Numbered from the stretch's first letter, positions 1 to 6,415 are shown. The stretch: 10,087 nucleotides of DNA from an uncultured Clostridia bacterium (GCA_910589115.1 CAJUSB010000119.1:1-10087); one strand, 5' to 3'. Notes: generated by a model from the letters alone, not told the origin. Translations and numbers: made by a program.

Positions 1-48
1 CAAAGGAAGGATGAAACCGAAAATGGTTTTCTTTTGAGTTTCACGGAT

Positions 49-420
49 TCAGGGATAAAACTGGAAAACACCGTCATCCTCAACCAGGCCTGTCCCGCCC
101 GCTTCCTCAGCAGGAATAATCGTCAGGTTCCCGTTTTCAACATAGTCGGTCATGCCGCTGGCTTCCGGCCCGTTCCATACCTTGTTCGGACCCTCGACGT
201 TTGAGCCGGTATTTCCTGCCGCCCCGTAGCCGATGACAGACAGATTGAACTGATCCTGAATAAATGTGGTGGTCTGAACCTGCCCGCTTTCCGGTGGTGT
301 AAGATGCAGGCGGGTTGTCGGCATATCTGCCGCCACAGCCGCCGGGATTTCACTCACCAGCATTGCACCGGCCAGCAGTACGGCAAGTATGTGCCTTCCC
401 CAATGTGTACAGCCCTTCAT
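49..420 (-). CDS. Short secreted protein of unknown function, possibly truncated
   Basis: I do not recognise this 123-residue protein. Residues 1-31 form a clear signal peptide: MKGCTHWGRH, a hydrophobic stretch ILAVLLAGAMLV, then a probable cleavage site near AAVAA-DMP. The mature part is acidic, rich in Gly/Thr/Asn, and has no cysteine or recognisable catalytic motif, so it should act outside the membrane. The start at 420 is chosen over an in-frame ATG at 480 because AAGGAG (429-434) sits 8 nt before it and the longer reading would translate an operator. The gene stands behind a strong promoter and two LacI-type operators, which suggests control by a sugar. It ends abruptly at VFQFYP-stop. 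Just before the stop is a run of four T, and a one-base slip would enter another frame that stays open to the window edge, so this may be the 5' end of a broken larger gene. Confidence 0.6.
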   Translation of the reverse strand: MKGCTHWGRHILAVLLAGAMLVSEIPAAVAADMPTTRLHLTPPESGQVQTTTFIQDQFNLSVIGYGAAGNTGSNVEGPNKVWNGPEASGMTDYVENGNLTIIPAEEAGGTGLVEDDGVFQFYP

Positions 421-443
421 AAAATTCACTCCTTTTCGCGTTA

Positions 444-459
444 ACGCAATCGATTGCGT
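444..459. promoter_or_regulatory. LacI-family-type operator O1 (perfect palindrome)
   Basis: ACGCAATCGATTGCGT is a perfect 16-bp palindrome with the central CG and flanking GCAA/TTGC typical of LacI/GalR-family operators. It lies in the transcribed leader of the 49-420 gene, 9 bp upstream of the Shine-Dalgarno. A second, overlapping palindrome GCGTTAACGC (438-447) shares its left arm. The regulator itself is not in this window. Confidence 0.7.
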
Positions 460-538
460 CTTGTGGCAAAGAAAACCCAATATTACACAAATGAACTTTT
501 ATAGGTTGTTTTTGCACATACACGCTTTTTATGTCCTT

Positions 539-568
539 ATTATACCTCTTTATGGGCTTTTATGTCAA
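539..568 (-). promoter_or_regulatory. Near-consensus sigma-A promoter for the 49-420 gene
   Basis: On the minus strand a perfect -35 TTGACA (563-568) and a perfect -10 TATAAT (539-544) are separated by 18 bp. Transcription should start near 532, giving a leader of about 112 nt. Operator O1 lies about 75-90 nt downstream of the start and operator O2 about 107-122 bp upstream. A promoter this strong implies that repression is the main control. Confidence 0.85.
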
Positions 569-638
569 CGGCCATCTGAACGGCAAACATTTTTTCATGA
601 AAAACGACCAAACCCATTGTGTGATTTTTGTCTATTGC

Positions 639-654
639 ACTCAATCGATTGCGT
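639..654. promoter_or_regulatory. LacI-family-type operator O2
   Basis: ACTCAATCGATTGCGT differs from O1 at one position and keeps 14 of 16 palindromic bases. The match to O1 continues past the palindrome into a shared TGGCA a few bases further on, so the two sites may be a duplicated segment. The centre-to-centre distance to O1 is 195 bp, with the promoter between them, a geometry compatible with repression by DNA looping. Confidence 0.6.
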
Positions 655-779
655 TCTTTGGCAGATGCTGCTTTTTCATTTTCTTAATTGACTGCACAGC
701 GAGGTAAGCGTAGGCGATGCAGAGGGGATGCGTTTTTTGATCGGGGCGTGTGAAACGATTTGCCGGGACAATCCGCTGC

Positions 780-808
780 TTGCTTTTTCACTGAAAAACA
801 GGTATTGT
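780..808 (+). promoter_or_regulatory. Weak candidate promoter for the repeat-protein/sigma operon
   Basis: The stretch 660-926 contains no gene that I can support. The best sigma-A-like match is TTGCTT (780-785), 17 bp, TATTGT (803-808), about 120 nt before the first gene. It is far from consensus. No convincing ECF-type promoter, which would indicate autoregulation, was found; TGAAAC-like strings occur but lack a suitable -10. Confidence 0.25.
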
Positions 809-926
809 ATTACTGTTATACCCGATAAAAATTTTTTTACATTTTTGAATGGATTCCCAATGTCCAGTCGTATTATAGATGAAACCGTTAAAACGGCTAT
901 TAAAAGGAATGGAGGATTCTAACAGT

Positions 927-1484
927 ATGAAAAAGGTAGCAGTATGTGTATTTGCAGCAATGGTGGTATCCATCGGAGTAACAGGAGCTGCTGCGGCAAA
1001 CCAGCTGGCTGGCTGTGCATTTGTCGATGCAGACAGCAACGGTATCTGTGACACCTGTGGCACGGCTCATACAGGCGGCTGCTGGGGCGGATGTTTCGTG
1101 GACGCAAACGGTGACGGCGTATGTGACAATTTAGGAACCGGCTGTGCATTTATTGACGCAGACGGCAACGGTATTTGCGATACCTGCGGCACGGTTCACG
1201 GCGTAAGCGGTTGGGGCGGACATTATGTGGATGCAAACGGCGATGGCGTATGCGATAATTTAGGAACCGGCTGTGCATTTGTAGACGCAGACGGCAACGG
1301 TATTTGCGATACCTGCGGCACGGTTCACGGTGCAAGCGGCTGGGGCAGACATTATGTGGATGCAGACGGTGACGGCGTATGTGACAATCAAGGGGCCGGC
1401 TATGGGCGCAGTGCTTCCGCCTCTGTCTCTGCTCGCGGACAAGGGCATGGAGGCTGCGGTGGCCGTGGCAGGCACGGCAGATAA
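927..1484 (+). CDS. Secreted Asp/Gly/Cys tandem-repeat protein, putative metal-binding
   Basis: The protein has 185 residues. Residues 1-24 are a signal peptide (MKKVAVCVF core, cleavage near GAAAA-NQ). The mature part is three 43-residue repeats. Each holds two loops of the form DxDxNGxCD/DxNxDGxCD, starting at residues 34, 59, 77, 102, 120 and 145. These loops resemble the calcium-binding loops of thrombospondin type 3, dockerin and Excalibur repeats. The first loop of each repeat continues into CDTCG, making a CxxC pair, and His/Gly/Trp-rich linkers join the loops. The tail (about 160-185) is Gly/Ser/His/Arg-rich. Metal binding (Ca2+, or a thiophilic metal through Cys/His) is inferred from the motifs. 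The start at 927 follows GGAGG at 911-915; an upstream in-frame ATG at 879 would add a charged stretch before the signal peptide. A sigma factor gene follows 14 nt downstream, so this is the first gene of a three-gene unit. It could be a sensor ligand, a metal buffer or a regulon target. Confidence 0.8.
   Translation: MKKVAVCVFAAMVVSIGVTGAAAANQLAGCAFVDADSNGICDTCGTAHTGGCWGGCFVDANGDGVCDNLGTGCAFIDADGNGICDTCGTVHGVSGWGGHYVDANGDGVCDNLGTGCAFVDADGNGICDTCGTVHGASGWGRHYVDADGDGVCDNQGAGYGRSASASVSARGQGHGGCGGRGRHGR
1011..1397 (+). repeat. Three in-frame 129-bp tandem repeats
   Basis: Units begin at 1011, 1140 and 1269, each with GGCTGTGCATTT. The period is exactly 129 bp (43 codons). Units 2 and 3 are nearly identical at DNA level, while unit 1 has diverged more, including an extra Cys pair (GGCWGGC) where units 2 and 3 have GWG-H/R-H. 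The pattern fits a recent duplication of one unit inside the gene. Confidence 0.95.
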
Positions 1485-1498
1485 TAAAGGGAAATGGT

Positions 1499-1984
1499 AT
1501 GCGGAGCGAACAAGAGGTAAACAGGGCAATCGAACGATATTCTGATACCATCCGACGGCTTTGTATGCTGCATTTGAAAAATCGCGATGATACGGAGGAC
1601 ATATTTCAAACCGTGTTTTTGAAATATGTCCTTAGTCCCGTTTCCTTTGAAAGCGAAGAGCATGAAAAAGCATGGTTTATCCGGGTCACCATCAACGCCT
1701 GCAAGGATTTCCTCAAAAGTTTTTTCCGCAGCCGTACCGTACCACTCGATGAGTTGACGGAACTGCCGGCAGTGCTTCCAGCGGATTACAGCGATGTTCT
1801 GGAGGCGGTATTTTCCCTTCCGCAAAAATACCGGGAGGTCGTATATCTGCATTATTTTGAAGACTACACCGCACCGCAGATCAGCCGTATTTTAAGAAAA
1901 AACGTCAATACGGTTTATACGCTCCTGACGCGTTCCAGGCAAATACTTCGTGAGAAACTGGGAGGGGATGACTATGAAAGATGA
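1499..1984 (+). CDS. ECF-type RNA polymerase sigma factor
   Basis: This 161-residue protein has the two-domain layout and length of extracytoplasmic-function sigma-70 factors. Region 2 spans about residues 8-75, with the core-binding/-10-recognition stretch DDTEDIFQTVFLKY and the following WFIRVTINACKDFLKS. A short acidic linker (VPLDELTELP) follows. Region 4 spans about 105-157 (LPQKYREVVYLHYFEDYTAPQISRIL, then the helix-turn-helix NVNTVYTLLTRSRQIL) and reads the -35 element. No sigma3 domain is present. It should be held inactive at the membrane by the product of the next gene, which overlaps it by 11 bp. An AAGGGA-like ribosome site precedes the ATG. The region 2/region 4 pattern is unmistakable; the ECF subgroup and the target promoters cannot be read from the sequence. 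Confidence 0.92.
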   Translation: MRSEQEVNRAIERYSDTIRRLCMLHLKNRDDTEDIFQTVFLKYVLSPVSFESEEHEKAWFIRVTINACKDFLKSFFRSRTVPLDELTELPAVLPADYSDVLEAVFSLPQKYREVVYLHYFEDYTAPQISRILRKNVNTVYTLLTRSRQILREKLGGDDYER

Positions 1985-2735
1985 GATGAAATTTATTTTC
2001 AGCCAGGTACATGCAGATGAGGGCTTAAAAGACCGTACCCGAGCCTTTCTGGCGCAGAAGACGCGAGGATATACGAGAAGAACGGCAGGGACACCGTATC
2101 GGATCTGTGCGGTGGCTTGCCTGGTGTGCTTGTTGATTGGCGGATACCGGTTTTTCATGGTGCCGACGGCAGAGATCAGCATTGATATCAATCCATCGTT
2201 TGAGCTGGGTGTCAACCGGTTTGACAGAGTGGTTACCCTGAATGGATATAATGATGATGGCCAGGTCCTGGCGGATGAATTTGATATCAAATTCATGGCC
2301 TACACTGACGCGCTCGACCGGATACTGGACAGTGAACGGATTGTATCTCTGCTGGGGAATGATGAGGTGATGACGATTACCGTTACCGGGCCGGATGGGG
2401 AACAGTCTTCCAGTATTCTTTCCGGACTGGAATCGCGGACGGCAGCACAGGAGAACACCTATTGTTATTTTGCGCACGCGGACGATGTGGCGCATGCGCA
2501 TGAAATGGGCATGTCACATGGGAAATATAGGGCATATTTGGAGCTTAAAGAGCTTGACCCTGATATCACCCCAGAAGCGGTACAGTCGATGACCATGCGG
2601 GAGATCCGGGACTGCACCAACCGCCTGTTGGCGGATAATGGAACGGAAAGCCCGTCAGGGCATCATCATGGGAACGGACACCGTGGGAACGGCCGTGGAT
2701 ACCAAGGCGGCCGCCGGTGGGCGCAGCAGGAATAA
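1974..2735 (+). CDS. RsgI-like single-pass membrane anti-sigma factor
   Basis: The protein has 253 residues. The cytoplasmic part (1-43) is charged and should bind the sigma factor. One transmembrane helix lies at about 44-62. Directly outside is the hallmark of the anti-sigma-I factor RsgI family, AEISIDINPSFELGVNRFDRV (67-87, written with a break here: AEISIDINPS / FELGVNRFDRV). A further alpha/beta region follows (about 90-160), then the helix GKYRAYLELKELDPDITPE (183-201). The last ~25 residues are low-complexity Gly/His/Arg (HHHGNGH... to the end), in place of the carbohydrate-binding modules found on clostridial RsgI sensors. Of three in-frame ATGs (1950, 1968, 1974) the last fits best, with GGAGG at 1961-1965. 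The 11-bp overlap with the sigma gene implies coupled translation. The His-rich tail suggests metal or proton sensing, but that is inference. Confidence 0.85.
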   Translation: MKDEMKFIFSQVHADEGLKDRTRAFLAQKTRGYTRRTAGTPYRICAVACLVCLLIGGYRFFMVPTAEISIDINPSFELGVNRFDRVVTLNGYNDDGQVLADEFDIKFMAYTDALDRILDSERIVSLLGNDEVMTITVTGPDGEQSSSILSGLESRTAAQENTYCYFAHADDVAHAHEMGMSHGKYRAYLELKELDPDITPEAVQSMTMREIRDCTNRLLADNGTESPSGHHHGNGHRGNGRGYQGGRRWAQQE

Positions 2736-2760
2736 ATGTTCCGGGGAATGTGTAAAAAGG

Positions 2761-2814
2761 AAGCGCCGGGAATGTGCGGAAACAAAAAGTTTTCGTATAT
2801 TCCCGGTGCTTTTT
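2761..2814 (+). terminator. Very long intrinsic terminator of the sigma operon
   Basis: Arms 2761-2783 and 2789-2811 pair along all 23 positions, with a few G-T wobbles, around an AAAAA loop. The pairing is followed by a T run (2810-2814). The hairpin starts 25 nt after the anti-sigma stop codon. Confidence 0.93.
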
Positions 2815-2964
2815 CGATGATATTTTCCGGCAAAGCGGCGCGGCCTGACCATGCCGGATACTACGCAAAATGTTGCTTAGGGCTTGTGATTACAGGTTCT
2901 CAATTCTCCTCTGAAAACCAGCGTTGTGTGTATGATTTACGAATGGAAATTCTTTGTGAAACGG

Positions 2965-2993
2965 TTGACTTCCCTATTTGGATGGTATATAAT
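2965..2993 (+). promoter_or_regulatory. Strong sigma-A promoter for the 3143 gene
   Basis: TTGACT (2965-2970) and TATAAT (2988-2993) are separated by the ideal 17 bp. The stretch between the preceding terminator and this promoter (2815-2964) contains no gene or repeat I can support. Transcription should start near 3000. Confidence 0.85.
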
Positions 2994-2999
2994 GAAAAT

Positions 3000-3142
3000 G
3001 GCTATATCGTAGTGTAACCACTTGTTAAAATGCAGGATAAGCCCTAAACAGGGCCTTTGTTTTGCCCATACCGGGGCTGGTAATGCAGGAAAAAACAGGA
3101 TGGAACGGATGCCGGATTGAGAGAGGAGATGAATAGTGGTCT
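3000..3142 (+). other. Structured 5' leader with an attenuator-like hairpin
   Basis: About 140 nt separate the likely transcription start from the ATG at 3143. Within it, GCCCT (3041-3045) pairs with AGGGC (3050-3054) and is followed by CTTTGTTTT, a weak terminator shape. A competing GCCC/GGGGC pairing lies just downstream (about 3065-3078). A six-codon open frame (3129-3149) overlaps the gene's start codon. I recognise no known riboswitch class. Confidence 0.4.
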
Positions 3143-3919
3143 ATGGTAGCAATATTTTTATTTGTATTGGTGATCGTTGCGTTGATTGTTCTTGCTGTTA
3201 CACTCGTTTTGAATTCTTCTGCAAGCAAAAAGGCAGGCGCAGAAAATCAGAGAACATATTCAATGGAGGAGCTGTACACCAATATTGTGAAAGCAGTCGC
3301 TGTAGAAAATTATGAGGAGGCATACGAGCTGTGGCATCAGTATGAATCTGACAATCGCTATTCACTGACATACAAGGATTTATCTGATTATTACCATTAT
3401 GCTGCCGGATTAAAGGGATATGTCGGTGCACAGGAGGTTTGTCTGAATGAAGTAAAGACTGCGTTAGAGCAGGTATCTAAGGGGTTTAAGCGAGCGTCCT
3501 TTTATCTGGATGAAGTGAACCTGTTGTGTGAATCCGTACATGGTGCATTTGTAAAGCCCGCCCCTGCGTCCTCTGTATATCGTATGGATATCAAGCGGGA
3601 TGGTACGGCGGATCTTCAGTTTGACCAGCCGAAAAGCTATACAAATGTCAGTTATATTAAGGGTGAGAAAGTGATCTGGACACTCGAAGATGGAAAAATC
3701 GTGTCCGGCAAGGTTTCCGGTGGCCCCTACTTTTTGTCTATTACCCCTACGGAGGAGGGTATGGATGTGCAGGATCGCAGACAGTTCGGCAACGATTTGG
3801 AGCTGTGCGGCACTTATTATCCATATGATGAATCAGAGGCGGCGCTGTTGGAGGAAGAGTCGGACGAGCAGGTTCGGCCTTTGGAAGAGAGGACTTTAAG
3901 AACAGAGAGTCGGGAGTGA
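3143..3919 (+). CDS. Membrane-anchored protein of unknown function
   Basis: I do not recognise this 258-residue protein. Residues 3-24 form one strong transmembrane helix (IFLFVLVIVALIVLAV), followed by a Lys/Ser/Ala linker, so the rest probably lies outside the membrane. Residues about 38-125 are predicted helical and rich in Tyr/Glu/Ala (NYEEAYELWHQYES), reminiscent of TPR-like helical pairs. Residues about 140-220 look beta-rich (YRMDIKRDGTADLQFDQP, KVIWTLEDGKIVSGKVSGG). The C-terminus is strongly acidic, then charged (EAALLEEESDEQ). It is a single-gene transcript: strong promoter before it, terminator at its stop. The ATG at 3143 is the first in frame after a stop at 3134. Its purine-rich ribosome site GAGAGGAG (3121-3128) is 14 nt away, longer than usual, so initiation may be inefficient. 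Confidence 0.8.
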   Translation: MVAIFLFVLVIVALIVLAVTLVLNSSASKKAGAENQRTYSMEELYTNIVKAVAVENYEEAYELWHQYESDNRYSLTYKDLSDYYHYAAGLKGYVGAQEVCLNEVKTALEQVSKGFKRASFYLDEVNLLCESVHGAFVKPAPASSVYRMDIKRDGTADLQFDQPKSYTNVSYIKGEKVIWTLEDGKIVSGKVSGGPYFLSITPTEEGMDVQDRRQFGNDLELCGTYYPYDESEAALLEEESDEQVRPLEERTLRTESRE

Positions 3920-3935
3920 TCCCGACTCTTTTTTT
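3906..3935 (+). terminator. Intrinsic terminator overlapping the end of the 3143 gene
   Basis: AGAGTCGGGA (3906-3915) pairs perfectly with TCCCGACTCT (3920-3929), followed by a T run to 3935. The GTGA loop (3916-3919) contains the TGA stop codon, so the last codons of the gene form the left arm. Confidence 0.95.
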
Positions 3936-3939
3936 GCTG

Positions 3940-3969
3940 TAAATGCGGCAGCATCCAGACGCTGCCGCA
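3940..3969 (-). terminator. Probable terminator of the fbp/PAP2 series
   Basis: TGCGGCAGC (3944-3952) pairs perfectly with GCTGCCGCA (3961-3969). On the minus strand the hairpin is followed by TTTA, a weak U tract. It lies 20 bp after the PAP2 stop codon and faces the plus-strand terminator immediately to its left. Confidence 0.6.
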
Positions 3970-3989
3970 GGCCGTTTTCGGGCACGTTC

Positions 3990-4487
3990 TTAGAGTATCC
4001 AAAAGCCTGCAATTCCAAATAGGAATCCCAGCAGCCCGCCTGCGAAAACGTCCCTTGGAAAATGGATGCCAGCGGCCACCCGGACTGCTGCAACGGCAAT
4101 GGCGGCAATGGCAAGCAGCCATCCCGCAGGCGGGAAAATGAATCCATATGACATGGTAATGACAGAGGAGCAGGTCATATGCCTGCTGGGAAAGGAATCC
4201 CCTGTTTTTCTGCGTGCGATCAGCGGCTCGAATCCGGGCGTTTCATAAGGCCGCTTTGCGCGGATGACGCGGCGGATCAGCGTACAGGTCAGATAGGCTG
4301 CAGCGGGGACGAGCAGCACCCGAAGGAATCGCCCGTCCTGCCGGACGGCAAGCCAGATAAGCAGCAGGGGATACAGGCTGTAGAACAGCACTGGCAGTCC
4401 GCGGTTCAGGCCGCACAGCAGACGGTATGCCGCAGGCCGCGCCTGAAACCATGCGGCGAGCTGCCGGTAACGTTCCGGGCGCATCAT
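3990..4487 (-). CDS. PAP2-family membrane phosphatase
   Basis: This 165-residue protein belongs to the type 2 phosphatidic acid phosphatase (PAP2) superfamily, integral membrane enzymes that remove phosphate from lipid phosphates such as undecaprenyl pyrophosphate or phosphatidylglycerophosphate. All three signature motifs are visible. C1 is R72-x6-RP (79-80), with Arg in the usual Lys position. C2 is PSRH (100-103). C3 is R136-x5-H142-x3-D146. H103 and H142 are the expected catalytic histidines. Hydrophobic segments lie at about 33-47, 55-70, 105-130 and 147-165. The length is short but normal for bacterial members. The start ATG overlaps the fbp stop as ATGA (4484-4487), so translation is probably coupled to fbp; a second ATG follows directly. 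The lipid substrate cannot be deduced. Confidence 0.88.
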   Translation of the reverse strand: MMRPERYRQLAAWFQARPAAYRLLCGLNRGLPVLFYSLYPLLLIWLAVRQDGRFLRVLLVPAAAYLTCTLIRRVIRAKRPYETPGFEPLIARRKTGDSFPSRHMTCSSVITMSYGFIFPPAGWLLAIAAIAVAAVRVAAGIHFPRDVFAGGLLGFLFGIAGFWIL

Positions 4488-6415
4488 TGGCGCGGACGCA
4501 GTACGCCGTCACGATAGGCGTAGAGAAGCTCACCCAATGCCGTGATTTTCGAGCGGATTTGTTCGCCTGCGTCGGTGTCCTCGACGAGCAGCCGGTGCGG
4601 CATTTTTTCCACTACATGGATTGATGTGAAGGTGGAGGCCGTCTGTTCGGAGGTTGCGGGACGGAAGGGCCGGTGTTCCGCCAGCTGCAAATCGTGGGAA
4701 TCAAAAATCAGCGTATAGCCTGCGATCCCGGTGGTGGACTGGTAGGCCTTGGAAATGCCGCCGTCAATGACGAACAGTCTGCCGCCTGCCTTGACCGGGT
4801 TTTCGCCGTGCTTGACCGGTACATGTCCGTTGATAATGTGCGAACAGGATGGGTCGAGACCAAATTCGCGCAGGATACGTTCACAGACCGATACGTCCTC
4901 ATATGCCTGATAATAGGCGTTGCGCGTCTCGGTATAGGTTGATTTATCCGCTATAAAATAGCGTTCAAAGGTCGTCATGCGGTCACGTCCGAAAAGCGGG
5001 CTTTTTGCGCCGCACCACAGATACCACATCAAATCGACCGAGCTTTGGTCGCCTGAATAATAGGCCTGACGCACCCGCTTATCCAGATGGTCAAGCAGCG
5101 CTTTGCCGGAGAAGCTGCCGCTTTCCAGCTTTACTGTATCCAGCGCCCCGTCCTCGGTCAGCGGGATACAGCCATGATAAAGCAGATTGTTATTAATGAC
5201 TTTATACATGCCGCCGTGATTATAAATATAATCAATGTGCTCGTGCAGCTGGGCCGAGTGTTGGAAGGACTGCCAGAGGCCTTCGGTCAGTTCGCTTTCC
5301 TCCGGGGTCAGGCGGTAGGGGTCCTCCGGATCAATGGTCGGGAAGTTCCGGTCAAGCAGCTCATATTTCTTTCCGTCCAGGGTAATGGTATAATCGTTAT
5401 AGTCGATTTTGTCCAGCAGGAGACGGCCCTGCATTTCATATTCCGGATGACGTTTCAGCAGCTGTCCCTCCAGCTTAAACAGGATGATTGCAACCGCCTT
5501 GTGCATCCTTGCGGCCTGCTGCGGATCGACCGGGTCCAGGATATTTTCATCCAGCACATGCGGCTGGAACCGCTCGCAGGGGTCGTCGCCGTAGACCTGC
5601 GCTGCAAACATGGACAGTGGACGCAGGTTAATGCCATAGCCGTCCTCAATGACATCGAAGGAGTTATAGCTCGTTGCAATCCGCAATACGTTCATGATGC
5701 AGACCCGGTTGCCTGCCATTGCACCCATCCAGTCGATATCGTGATTGCCCCACTGGATATCTACGTCATGGTGCCGCATGAGTTCGTTGAGGATTTTGTC
5801 GGCACGCGGGCCGCGGTCGAACAGGTCGCCGATGATGTGCAGCTTGTCCACGGTCAGCTGCTGGATCAAATGGCTCAGTGCAACAATCAGCGGTTCCGCA
5901 ATTTCGGCAGTCAGGACAGAGTCAATGATCTCGCGGAAATAGCGGCGCTTATCGCTGTCGGTGTCATCGGTCAGCAGCAGTTCATCGAGAATGAAAGCAT
6001 AGTCCGGGTCCATTGCTTTATGAATCCGGGCGCGGGTGTATTTGCGTGAAACCTCCCGGCAGACCTGTACCAGGCGGTTGATTGTGATTTCGCACCATTC
6101 GTTAAAGCCGTCTGGGCAGCGGCGGCGCTTGCGGGCAAGGTTGCGCTTGGGATAATAAATGACAGAGGCCAGTTCGTCCCGGTCGGCTTCCAGCATGGAT
6201 TGGCCGAACAGGTCATCTACTTTCCGGCGGATCACCCCTGACCCGGAGCGCAGGAGATGAATAAAGGCTTCATGTTCACCGTGCAGGTCGCTGAAATAAT
6301 ATTCGGTGCCCTTGGGGAGCAGCAGGGTGGCATTCAGCCCTACAATGGCATTTGATACAGCTTCAATGGATGGATATTGCTCGGCGAGCAGCTGTAAATA
6401 TTGTACGTCCCTCAT
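4484..6415 (-). CDS. fbp: Fructose-1,6-bisphosphatase, class III
   Basis: This enzyme hydrolyses fructose 1,6-bisphosphate to fructose 6-phosphate and phosphate, the committing step of gluconeogenesis, in the cytoplasm. The protein is 643 residues, within the usual range for the class III enzymes of Bacillota. It carries the calcineurin-like metallophosphatase motifs in order: SDLHGEHE (42-49, with D43 and H45), GDLFDRG (196-202) and GNHD (223-226), with a late NGHVPVKHGE block (about 528-540) and DGGISKAYQ after it. These residues bind the divalent metal pair. The start is supported by AAAGGAG 5-7 nt upstream. The ATG overlaps the stop of the DUF6440 gene (ATGA, 6412-6415), and its own stop overlaps the PAP2 start, so three genes appear translationally coupled. 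No operator specific to this gene was seen. Confidence 0.97.
   Translation of the reverse strand: MRDVQYLQLLAEQYPSIEAVSNAIVGLNATLLLPKGTEYYFSDLHGEHEAFIHLLRSGSGVIRRKVDDLFGQSMLEADRDELASVIYYPKRNLARKRRRCPDGFNEWCEITINRLVQVCREVSRKYTRARIHKAMDPDYAFILDELLLTDDTDSDKRRYFREIIDSVLTAEIAEPLIVALSHLIQQLTVDKLHIIGDLFDRGPRADKILNELMRHHDVDIQWGNHDIDWMGAMAGNRVCIMNVLRIATSYNSFDVIEDGYGINLRPLSMFAAQVYGDDPCERFQPHVLDENILDPVDPQQAARMHKAVAIILFKLEGQLLKRHPEYEMQGRLLLDKIDYNDYTITLDGKKYELLDRNFPTIDPEDPYRLTPEESELTEGLWQSFQHSAQLHEHIDYIYNHGGMYKVINNNLLYHGCIPLTEDGALDTVKLESGSFSGKALLDHLDKRVRQAYYSGDQSSVDLMWYLWCGAKSPLFGRDRMTTFERYFIADKSTYTETRNAYYQAYEDVSVCERILREFGLDPSCSHIINGHVPVKHGENPVKAGGRLFVIDGGISKAYQSTTGIAGYTLIFDSHDLQLAEHRPFRPATSEQTASTFTSIHVVEKMPHRLLVEDTDAGEQIRSKITALGELLYAYRDGVLRPRQ

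Noticed and set aside
389..691. A 100-residue plus-strand frame
   Set aside because: It reads through both operators and the minus-strand promoter; its apparent internal repeat (AIDCVLWQ/SIDCVLWQ) is just the duplicated operator translated.
752..900. TGAAAC motifs as ECF-type -35 elements for autoregulation
   Set aside because: Neither occurrence (near 751 and 880) has a CGT-type -10 at 16-17 bp.
1011..1397. Tandem repeats considered as a CRISPR array
   Set aside because: The 129-bp period runs in frame through a coding sequence with no alternation of constant repeats and unique spacers.
1150..1852. Minus-strand frames of 150 residues with Arg/His/Cys repeats
   Set aside because: They are the antisense of the tandem-repeat gene and the sigma factor gene; the repetition comes from the 129-bp units.
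2736..3017. A 93-residue plus-strand frame after the anti-sigma gene
   Set aside because: It starts one base after the previous stop, reads through the 23-bp terminator and the promoter at 2965, and shows no protein-like pattern.
5087..6049. A 320-residue open frame on the plus strand
   Set aside because: It lies wholly opposite fbp, whose metallophosphatase motifs are unmistakable; it has no ribosome site and is a product of codon bias on the other strand.
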